Assembly (NCBI GenBank): GCA_030667035.1 | Contig: DAOUWQ010000049.1 | Span: forward strand, 1-7,815 | Origin: Candidatus Heimdallarchaeota archaeon | GTDB lineage: Archaea; Asgardarchaeota; Heimdallarchaeia; JABLTI01 | Direction of reading: 5' to 3' | DNA length: 7,815 nt | In this document: positions 1 through 4,984 of the stretch, in pieces | How positions within the stretch are numbered: the first letter of the stretch is position 1 | Layout of the letters: each line of letters opens with the position of its first letter | Position numbers and translations under genes: made by a program | The notes under the pieces: generated by a model | Databases searched by the model: none | Seen by the model: the letters and a program-made list of their open reading frames with translations, nothing else | Told to the model about the DNA's origin: nothing

Positions 1-812
1 ACGCTGTTTTCAGGCATCTCTAAAATACTCTTATGTGCAATAATACTTTGAGGTACAATCGTATCATAGGGTATTTTTCCTGCAAGAATGATATCTTTTT
101 CTTTGCAGAATTGCTCTATTTTATTAGTTATCCTTTCATTCAAATCGCTTTTATTTATACAGACAAGTGCTTTCACATTAAAATGAATAGTAACATCTAG
201 TACTCGTTCTAAATCATGAATACCACTTAACGTTGGTTCTACTACAATGAGTGCTAAATAAACACCTGTAATTGAAGCGATGACTGGGCAACCAATACCT
301 GGAGATCCATCAACAATGAGATATGATAGATTTTTTTCTTCAGCAATTTTACGAGCTTCTTTTCTTACAGTATCTACTATTCGACCTGAAGAACCCTCAC
401 CAATTTCCATATTTGCATGAACAAAAGGACCGAAGCGTGTGTTTGAAACCAATATTTTTGCAGATAAAAATGCTTTAATTGTCAGTGCTTTTTCAGGGCA
501 AACTCTTACACAAAGACCGCAACCTTCGCACTTATATCTGTCATATGTATCTGCAGTAATCGCATCAAATTGACAATGTTCACCACATAAATTACATTTT
601 TTGCATAAGTCTTCATCACGAATAATTTTCTTGGAAATATTCAAATCAGTTGAAGAAAGAATTTCTGGATGTAATATTAGATGTAAATCCGGTGCATCTA
701 CATCTGCATCAGCCATAACTGCACTTCCTTTTGCTAGATAAGCTATTCCTGCAGCAACAGTAGTTTTTCCGGTACCTCCTTTCCCACTAATAATAGTAAT
801 TTGTTTAACCAT
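1..812 (-). CDS. MinD/Mrp-type P-loop ATPase with inserted 2x[4Fe-4S] ferredoxin (3' end outside window)
   Basis: This reading frame stays open for 270 codons from an ATG at 812 and runs off the left edge. Relatives are about 285-295 residues, so only the last 15-25 residues should be missing. Visible are a deviant Walker A (KGGTGKTT, residues 11-18), a following DADVDAPD segment (35-42), a ferredoxin insert with Cys 70/73/76/80 and 95/98/101/105, and a Walker B-like DGSPG (168-172). This is the ferredoxin-containing MinD superfamily (COG1149 type), which is thought to deliver or assemble metal clusters using ATP. It is a paralogue of the next gene upstream and overlaps it by 8 nt (ATGGTTAA), which suggests translational coupling. 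A GAGAGGAG ribosome site (824-831) lies inside that gene. Family assignment is firm; the substrate is inferred from the neighbouring NifX-like genes. Confidence 0.93.
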   Translation of the reverse strand, partial: MVKQITIISGKGGTGKTTVAAGIAYLAKGSAVMADADVDAPDLHLILHPEILSSTDLNISKKIIRDEDLCKKCNLCGEHCQFDAITADTYDRYKCEGCGLCVRVCPEKALTIKAFLSAKILVSNTRFGPFVHANMEIGEGSSGRIVDTVRKEARKIAEEKNLSYLIVDGSPGIGCPVIASITGVYLALIVVEPTLSGIHDLERVLDVTIHFNVKALVCINKSDLNERITNKIEQFCKEKDIILAGKIPYDTIVPQSIIAHKSILEMPENS

Positions 813-1653
813 GATTTTTGACACTCCTCTCAATTTCAGCATATAGGTCTTGGAATTGTTTTTTCCATTCAGGTTTTATTTCCACTAAAGCTATTCCTTC
901 TGAATATGCTTTCGCGATTTCTTTATCAAAAGGGATTTTCATCAAAATAGGGATACCTTCCTTTTCACAGAATTCTTCTACAGAAAGATCTCCACCCAAT
1001 CCATCACGATTTATAATTACTCCAAAAGGAGTTCCTAAGATTCTTACTACCTCAACAGCAATTGTTAGATCATATAAACCAAAAGGAGTTGGTTCTGTAA
1101 CTAATATACAATAATCAGTCTCACTTATTGTTTCGATGACCGGGCATGAATTTCCTGGTGGTGCATCTAAGATTGCAATTGAGTTTTCTTTTATTTTTGA
1201 TTTTACTGCTTGAATAACCGGTATTCCTCTTGGAATTCCGATATCTAATAACCCGTTTACAAATTCTATAGAATCATGTGTTTTCCCTATAGAAATTTCT
1301 CCTACACTGAATCTTTGCTCCGAGATTGCATCTTCAGGACAGACAAATTCACATGCTTTGCAACTCATACATAATTCTTTGAAAAAGATGATATTATTTG
1401 GTAAAGCTACTAATGAATTAAATTCACATGCTTCTGCACAAAGACCGCATTTTGTACATTTTTCCTCGTCTATTAAAGGGTTATAAACCGTAATATCTTC
1501 TGTTGTTTCTATTTTTGGTTTAAGGAAAATATGTGCATTTGGTTCTTCAACATCACAATCAAGAAATTGACATTCTTGAAGTGAAAGCGCGAGATTAATT
1601 GCTACAGTGGTTTTTCCAGTACCACCTTTGCCACTTGCTACACTGATTTTCAT
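805..1653 (-). CDS. MinD/Mrp-type P-loop ATPase with inserted 2x[4Fe-4S] ferredoxin
   Basis: This is a complete 282-residue protein when started at the ATG at 1653. A longer form from a TTG at 1668 is possible. The ATG is preferred because AGGT lies 7 nt upstream of it and MKISVASGKGG is the usual family start. Motifs are the deviant Walker A KGGTGKTT (9-16), DCDVEEPN (32-39), Cys 66/69/72/76 and 95/98/101/105 for two [4Fe-4S] clusters, and DAPPG (163-167) as Walker B. The two tandem ATPases resemble the pair in the Desulfovibrio orange-protein cluster (DVU2103/DVU2104), where they accompany a Mo-Cu protein. They may act as a heterodimeric scaffold or insertase, which is inference. A long T-run separates this gene from the NifX-like gene upstream. 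Confidence 0.95.
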   Translation of the reverse strand: MKISVASGKGGTGKTTVAINLALSLQECQFLDCDVEEPNAHIFLKPKIETTEDITVYNPLIDEEKCTKCGLCAEACEFNSLVALPNNIIFFKELCMSCKACEFVCPEDAISEQRFSVGEISIGKTHDSIEFVNGLLDIGIPRGIPVIQAVKSKIKENSIAILDAPPGNSCPVIETISETDYCILVTEPTPFGLYDLTIAVEVVRILGTPFGVIINRDGLGGDLSVEEFCEKEGIPILMKIPFDKEIAKAYSEGIALVEIKPEWKKQFQDLYAEIERSVKNHG

Positions 1654-1681
1654 ATTGATTACCTGCAATGAGATATTTACT

Positions 1682-1697
1682 AAAAAAAATAAAAAAA
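1682..1697 (-). terminator. T-run between NifX-like gene and ATPase pair
   Basis: Read on the minus strand this is T7-A-T8, starting 10 nt past the stop codon of the NifX-like gene and ending before the ATPase ribosome site. No strong hairpin precedes it. Plain T-runs are enough to terminate or slow archaeal RNA polymerase, so it may partly uncouple the ATPases from the upstream genes. In a bacterium it would be unlikely to terminate. Confidence 0.4.
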
Positions 1698-1707
1698 TTT
1701 CTCTATT

Positions 1708-2079
1708 TCAGTGTTTACGTGATTTGCTGCTTCCCGCACAACCATCTGTTTCTGATGCTTGAGTAAGTGTTCCTTTGTTGTAGGATTCCAAAGCATCCTT
1801 TACTAGAACACTTTGTGTAATGAACACTCCGATACCAATGTCATTGAATAAACTGATAGCTTTTCTTCCGAGTGCTTTACAAATAAGAACGTTGATCTTA
1901 CTATTTTGTAAAGTAACGGGAGCAGAGTGCTGCCCACCAAAATGTTCACCGATATTTTCAAGAACAGAAATGCTATTGGTCTCAATATCAACCACAGTAT
2001 AAAGTGGTGCGCGACCAAAATGATCTGCCAATGTTGCTTCTAATTTTTTATCATCCATTACTGGAAATGCTATTTTCAT
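1708..2079 (-). CDS. NifX/NafY-type iron-molybdenum cofactor-binding protein (first of two paralogues)
   Basis: This 123-residue protein has the dinitrogenase FeMo-cofactor biosynthesis fold (Pfam Nitro_FeMo-Co type) over nearly its whole length. The N-terminus MKIAFPV, the LADHFGRAPLYTVVD stretch (17-31) and the segment GGQHSAPV (48-55) sit at the usual places. The canonical GHGAG loop of the family is altered to GGQHSAP. The tail (111-123) holds a single Cys114 in a small polar stretch. Family members bind metal-sulphur clusters without covalent links, including the Mo-Cu cluster of Desulfovibrio orange protein. With no nitrogenase in view, a role as cluster carrier or sensor is more likely than nitrogen fixation. 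The ribosome site is weak (GGTTTGAT before ATG). The gene lies 25 nt after its paralogue, in the same direction. Confidence 0.9.
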   Translation of the reverse strand: MKIAFPVMDDKKLEATLADHFGRAPLYTVVDIETNSISVLENIGEHFGGQHSAPVTLQNSKINVLICKALGRKAISLFNDIGIGVFITQSVLVKDALESYNKGTLTQASETDGCAGSSKSRKH

Positions 2080-2104
2080 TTTAAATCAAACCCGTTTTTA
2101 TCTA

Positions 2105-2503
2105 TTAATTACGTCCTCTTCCTTGTCCCCCACCTCGACCGCCACCCATTCCTGGGCGCCCAGCATTTGATGGTTCATTTGCTTGAGTTAATTCTTTGTT
2201 TTTAAGCTTAGCTAAGGCATCATTTATTGTACCTCGGAATATATAGAGCTCGATATTTGCTGCTTTGAGGGTCATAAATGCATTTGGACCATATTGATTA
2301 GAAATGACTGCATCTGCCTTATGATTGACGATACTTTGGGCAGCCATTGTTCCGGCTCCATGTCCTTCGTATTGAGCTTTATTTTCGAACGCTTCAAATG
2401 ACATATCATTCAATTCAACGATAATAAAATAATTACATCGTCCAAATCTTGAATCAATAGATCCTTCCAAATTATTACTTGCTGCTGGTATTGCTACTCT
2501 CAT
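2105..2503 (-). CDS. NifX/NafY-type cofactor-binding protein with Gly/Arg-rich tail
   Basis: This is a second Nitro_FeMo-Co fold protein, 132 residues from the ATG at 2503. A GTG at 2512 would add three residues, but the ribosome site AAGGTG overlaps that codon and sits 6 nt from the ATG, so ATG is chosen. The family signature is clear: SRFGRCNYFIIVE (18-30), GHGAGTMAAQ (47-56) and AVISNQYGPNAF (65-76). It keeps the standard GHGAG loop that its neighbour has changed. Residues 115-132 form a Gly/Arg tail with no place in the fold, perhaps a flexible contact for the DUF5320-like protein encoded just upstream, which has a similar GRGRGMG stretch. It likely binds a molybdenum or iron-sulphur cluster, inferred from the family. 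Confidence 0.92.
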   Translation of the reverse strand: MRVAIPAASNNLEGSIDSRFGRCNYFIIVELNDMSFEAFENKAQYEGHGAGTMAAQSIVNHKADAVISNQYGPNAFMTLKAANIELYIFRGTINDALAKLKNKELTQANEPSNAGRPGMGGGRGGGQGRGRN

Positions 2504-2580
2504 TTGTTTCACCTTATATTATATAGTAAATTATATATTAATTAGTATTAGATAGAAATTTAGTTACTAAAATTTTTCCA

Positions 2581-2946
2581 TTACCTTACTCGTTTTAGTT
2601 TCTGTTTCAAATCTTTTAACTCATTTTCTAAACTATCTATTCGTTCAATGAGTTTATTTTTTTCTTGGTCTGGATTTTCTTCTTCAAAATTCTGATTTAC
2701 TTGTTGCCAATATTTCGCACTTGGATCTCCTTCAGAATAATCCTCTAGAAAATTACTCATTTGACCTGTTTTTTGCAAATAGGTTGCACAAGGTCCCATA
2801 CCTCTTCCAGGACCCATTCCTCGTCCTCTGCCTGCAAAACCGGGCGAATTTCCATATCGAATCCATCCTGGTGTACCAGTTAATTCATACATTCTTCGAT
2901 TTCGACCGTTTTGATTATAACCTCTGCCATATCTCATAGTGTTCAC
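2581..2946 (-). CDS. DUF5320-like Gly/Arg-rich protein with C-terminal coiled coil
   Basis: This is a small protein (121 residues from GTG at 2946; ATG at 2937 gives 118). The N-terminal half is basic and rich in Gly, Arg and aromatic residues, with GTPGWIRYGNSPGFAGRG (24-41) and repeated GRGMGP units up to Cys53. The C-terminal 26 residues (96-121) form a heptad-like charged coiled coil (LIERIDSLENELKDLKQKL). This layout matches DUF5320-type proteins, which often sit beside NifX-like and ferredoxin-ATPase genes in anaerobes. Function is unknown; an adaptor holding the cofactor proteins together is a guess. An AAAGGA ribosome site lies 10 nt before the GTG and favours that start. It is the first gene of the minus-strand unit and faces the DUF134 gene across a shared promoter region. 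Confidence 0.75.
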   Translation of the reverse strand: MNTMRYGRGYNQNGRNRRMYELTGTPGWIRYGNSPGFAGRGRGMGPGRGMGPCATYLQKTGQMSNFLEDYSEGDPSAKYWQQVNQNFEEENPDQEKNKLIERIDSLENELKDLKQKLKRVR

Positions 2947-2959
2947 TTACATAATATCC

Positions 2960-2981
2960 TTTTTGTGTAATAACACATAAA
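2960..2981. promoter_or_regulatory. Candidate operator A (22-bp imperfect palindrome)
   Basis: It begins with the half-site TTTTTGTG and ends with ACACATAAA. Nine of eleven symmetric base pairs match. It is centred where the minus-strand transcript is predicted to start, so a protein bound here should block initiation of the cofactor operon. It shares its left half exactly with palindrome B. Confidence 0.5.
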
Positions 2982-2990
2982 TCGTTTTTA

Positions 2991-2998
2991 CTATATAA
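2991..2998 (-). promoter_or_regulatory. TATA-like box for the cofactor operon
   Basis: On the minus strand this reads TTATATAG. Archaeal spacing would put the transcript start near 2969, giving a leader that includes the AAAGGA ribosome site (2957-2962). A bacterial reading (TATAGT-like -10 with TTGTTC as -35) is also possible, so the box does not settle the domain of life. Confidence 0.5.
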
Positions 2999-3001
2999 GA
3001 T

Positions 3002-3023
3002 TTTTTGTGCATATGAACAAAAA
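3002..3023. promoter_or_regulatory. Candidate operator B (22-bp near-perfect palindrome)
   Basis: It has TTTTTGT and ACAAAAA arms around a CATATG core, with ten of eleven symmetric pairs matching. It lies between the two opposed TATA-like boxes, where the TFB recognition elements of both promoters would be. One bound dimer could therefore control both directions. The centre is 42 bp from that of palindrome A, about four helical turns, so both sites would lie on the same DNA face. Confidence 0.55.
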
Positions 3024-3032
3024 GATATATAG
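3024..3032 (+). promoter_or_regulatory. TATA-like box for the DUF134 gene
   Basis: GATATATAG on the plus strand. Archaeal spacing predicts a transcript start near 3053. That would leave a leader of about 23 nt before the ATG at 3076 and would exclude the upstream TTG at 3049. It lies directly beside palindrome B. Confidence 0.45.
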
Positions 3033-3075
3033 ACTCAAATAAGGTACGTTGAAGAAGAATACCTGTTGTGATTTT

Positions 3076-3423
3076 ATGAGAAACTATCGCTGTAGAAGGG
3101 GTCAAAGAAGAATGGGGCCCAATGCATCTGAGGATTATAATCAACCATTACGAGGGAGACCTCTCAAAGAAATATCGATTGAAGATTTCCCAAAAGTAGA
3201 GAGAGTTGTGCCAATTCCCCAAATATCTGATGAGACAGTTCTTTTATCAATTGCTGAATATGAAGCTCTCCGTTTAGTTGATCTTGAAGGGTTTAATCAA
3301 GATGAAACAGGTAATTTAATGAATATATCCAGAGGGACAATATGGCGATTATTAGATTCGGGTAGAAGAAAATTAATTCAAGTAATAGCTGAAGGTAAAA
3401 AACTAGAAATTGAAAAACAATAG
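3076..3423 (+). CDS. DUF134 helix-turn-helix regulator, likely regulator of the cofactor operon
   Basis: This 115-residue protein has the DUF134 layout: a basic N-terminus (RNYRCRRGQRR), a proline-containing linker (24-51) and a C-terminal helix-turn-helix related to sigma-70 region 4 (56-100, with SIAEYEALRLVDLEGFNQDE and the recognition-helix region ISRGTIWRLLDSGRRKL). The ATG at 3076 is chosen over the TTG at 3049 (124 residues) because GTGAT at 3068-3072 suits ribosome pairing and the TTG would lie upstream of the predicted transcript start. It is divergent from the cofactor genes across 129 nt that contain both candidate operators. DUF134 genes are commonly found next to NifX-like genes. 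Autoregulation and metal- or cluster-responsive control are inferred, not shown. Confidence 0.9.
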   Translation: MRNYRCRRGQRRMGPNASEDYNQPLRGRPLKEISIEDFPKVERVVPIPQISDETVLLSIAEYEALRLVDLEGFNQDETGNLMNISRGTIWRLLDSGRRKLIQVIAEGKKLEIEKQ

Positions 3424-3441
3424 TACTAATATAAATAGTTA

Positions 3442-3448
3442 TTTTTTT
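3442..3448 (+). terminator. T-run after the DUF134 gene
   Basis: Seven consecutive T residues start 19 nt past the DUF134 stop codon, with no convincing hairpin before them. This would fit an archaeal-type terminator separating DUF134 from the unknown gene downstream. The rest of the gap up to 3558 is AT-rich with no clear promoter that I can pin down. Confidence 0.35.
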
Positions 3449-3558
3449 AAATACGTCCATAATCGAAATATTATTTACTAATTTAGAACAGATAATAATA
3501 GAGGAAATATTCTTTCAGTAGCGAAACTTACAAATCAATTGTCAATTTGGAGATTAAA

Positions 3559-4335
3559 ATGTCAGAGGAAAAGAATGAGCAAAATAGGGATGAGAAATTA
3601 AGGGAGAATATTCGAAATCTCATTGGCGATAAAGACGAAGTAAATTTAGAGTGGTTAAAAACAGTTACACAAGCTTCTGCATCAGATTTATCAAAGATTA
3701 TTATTCAAGAATTTGGATTAGTAGTTTTAGATGGAACGATTTATTCTAAAGAAAAAGCTGAAAGAAAATTACAGCAGATGCAAAAATCAGCCCAAACTGT
3801 TGTTGATAGAGAAGCTTTTCGAACAGGTCCAGTAAATATTGATATGATGAAATTACGCGAAAAACTATGGACCGCAAGATTTCCAGAAAAAATATTAGGA
3901 CAAGAAAGACATCAATTCTGTCCCATCTGGGCATTTTTAGAAGGACAAAGTAGCAGTGTTGTCCTTAGGTATGATTGGATAGCTCGATTGGATAAAGCAG
4001 TGGAAGAAGGACTCTACCCTAATATCACAAACTATGAGTTAAATGAATTAATTAATGAGATGGGTGAGGATTACAAAGGGAGAGCTAGGGTAATATTCGC
4101 AAAAACGCACCCAAGAGACACAACTTTATTCAAAAACAAACCTATGTGGGTGCTCTTTTTAGTAGCAGAAGCAGGCATTAGACTAGAAGGTTTGGATATG
4201 ATCAATATCCTCTCTCTTTCTAAAAAATTTAGATCTAGAGAAATTGCTTTCAAATGTTTAAATGAATATATCGAATTTATTAATTTTATAGTGAATGATC
4301 CTTCCATATTTCAAGAAATAATAATTGCAAAATAG
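3559..4335 (+). CDS. Uncharacterised protein with N-terminal winged-helix-like domain
   Basis: This is a 258-residue soluble protein that I cannot assign to a family. The ATG at 3559 is chosen because GGAG lies 6 nt before it; a TTG at 3547 would include that site. After a charged, lysine/glutamate-rich start (1-20), residues 25-65 look like a winged helix: EWLKTVTQASASDLSKIII followed by a beta-wing-like EFGLVVLDGTIYS. A helical linker (66-85) leads to a region with HQFCPIW (118-124) and YDWIARLDKAVEE (138-150), then a hydrophobic helix (197-206, too short and interrupted to call a membrane segment) and a helical C-terminus (224-258). There is no signal peptide, and Cys121 and Cys233 are the only cysteines. 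It sits alone between two blocks, ending 40 nt from the convergent citX end, so the neighbours say little about its role. Confidence 0.8.
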   Translation: MSEEKNEQNRDEKLRENIRNLIGDKDEVNLEWLKTVTQASASDLSKIIIQEFGLVVLDGTIYSKEKAERKLQQMQKSAQTVVDREAFRTGPVNIDMMKLREKLWTARFPEKILGQERHQFCPIWAFLEGQSSSVVLRYDWIARLDKAVEEGLYPNITNYELNELINEMGEDYKGRARVIFAKTHPRDTTLFKNKPMWVLFLVAEAGIRLEGLDMINILSLSKKFRSREIAFKCLNEYIEFINFIVNDPSIFQEIIIAK

Positions 4336-4375
4336 ACCTTTTTTGAAAAACCTTGGATTAAGAATAACAAATAGC

Positions 4376-4888
4376 TTATTCCTTTACAAAATTCTTTAGC
4401 AATGTATCAAAAAACAAACGTAATTCAATTGGTGTGTGGTTTTCTTCACGCATACAATGTATAGCAATTTTATCACAAAGATAGCATTTGCGCTTAGTTC
4501 CTCTCTCTATATGCTGATCAGAATGGGGACCCAATACGTCAATATCTAATAATCGACCTACAGTATAGCTTTCTTCAAATTTTATTGATAATTTTTTTAC
4601 TTTTTCAGGATCTCCTTTTGCTAAGAAAAATACTTCAGGACCTAGAATGGTTTCATTTTGCTCTAAAAAAGTGAGTTCTTGATGGTTATTTTTCATGTAA
4701 CTACAAAAACCAAATCTACTTTTCTTAAATGCCTTTTCTATTTCATTAGAGTTCTTAGGCCAAGAAGGGATATTAAATTTGAAGCTAATAATTGTGGACT
4801 TATGTTCACGTTTGAATTTATGTTGCTTAATCCAACGAATCTCTTTAGCTTGAAGAATCTGATTTTGAATAGCTTCAATTTCATTCAA
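4376..4888 (-). CDS. citX: Apo-citrate lyase phosphoribosyl-dephospho-CoA transferase (CitX)
   Basis: CitX attaches the phosphoribosyl-dephospho-CoA arm to the acyl carrier protein CitD, turning apo-citrate lyase into the active enzyme. Family signatures are GRLLDIDVLGP (111-121) and the Cys-containing KCYLCDKIAIHC with a following EENH (134-149), which align with the same blocks of E. coli CitX as I recall it (183 residues). The TTG at 4888 (170 residues) is preferred because CAGGAG at 4897-4902 sits 8 nt upstream. A GTG at 4909 would give 177 residues but has no ribosome site. It follows citF in the same direction, past a hairpin terminator, so less may be made of it than of the lyase subunits. 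CitG, which makes the prosthetic-group precursor, is not seen here. Confidence 0.9.
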   Translation of the reverse strand: MNEIEAIQNQILQAKEIRWIKQHKFKREHKSTIISFKFNIPSWPKNSNEIEKAFKKSRFGFCSYMKNNHQELTFLEQNETILGPEVFFLAKGDPEKVKKLSIKFEESYTVGRLLDIDVLGPHSDQHIERGTKRKCYLCDKIAIHCMREENHTPIELRLFFDTLLKNFVKE

Positions 4889-4896
4889 GGAAATCA

Positions 4897-4902
4897 CTCC
4901 TG
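4897..4902 (-). promoter_or_regulatory. Ribosome-binding site that decides the citX start
   Basis: CAGGAG on the minus strand lies 8 nt before TTG 4888 and inside the longer GTG 4909 reading. It is the strongest ribosome site near the start of citX, and there is none before the GTG. Confidence 0.55.
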
Positions 4903-4940
4903 ATAACACTATTTGTTAGACAAGTCTTTAGAAGTTTTTC

Positions 4941-4976
4941 TGAGAAAAATAAAAGGAAAAAATCCTTGTGGATTTT
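4941..4976 (-). terminator. Hairpin with T-rich tail after citF
   Basis: On the minus strand, just past the citF stop, AAAATCC (4976-4970) pairs with GGATTTT (4965-4959) across a four-base ACAA loop, and the T-rich stretch TTCCTTTTATTTTT follows. The stem has seven perfect pairs. It would act as an intrinsic terminator in bacteria, and the tail alone could end an archaeal transcript. It separates citF from citX. Confidence 0.6.
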
Positions 4977-4984
4977 CTCATTAT

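Noticed and set aside
818..1114. Plus-strand open frame opposite the ferredoxin-ATPase
   Set aside because: The minus-strand frame has unmistakable Walker and Cys motifs, while this one has no recognisable motif.
1708..2503. Reading the NifX-like genes as part of a nitrogen-fixation operon
   Set aside because: No nif structural, nifB or nifEN gene is present, and the partner set (ferredoxin-MinD ATPases, DUF5320, DUF134) is typical of non-nitrogenase loci.
2521..2545. Extra TATA-like boxes just before the Gly/Arg-tailed NifX-like gene
   Set aside because: Archaeal spacing would place the transcript start at the ribosome site only about 5 nt from the ATG. The sequence is simply AT-rich, so an internal promoter is not supported.
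2559..2571. 13-nt palindrome TTTAGT-T-ACTAAA after the DUF5320-like gene
   Set aside because: A one-base loop cannot form a useful RNA hairpin, it resembles neither operator A nor B, and short palindromes are common in AT-rich DNA.
2947..3144. Minus-strand open frame of 65 codons across the divergent promoter region
   Set aside because: It overlaps the start of the DUF134 gene and both candidate operators, has a composition unlike a protein, and has no ribosome site. It is a shadow frame.
4339..4344. Six-T run after the unknown gene as a terminator
   Set aside because: It is short, interrupted at once by GAAAAA, and has no stem of useful length. Convergent ends here are likely, but this site is not convincing.
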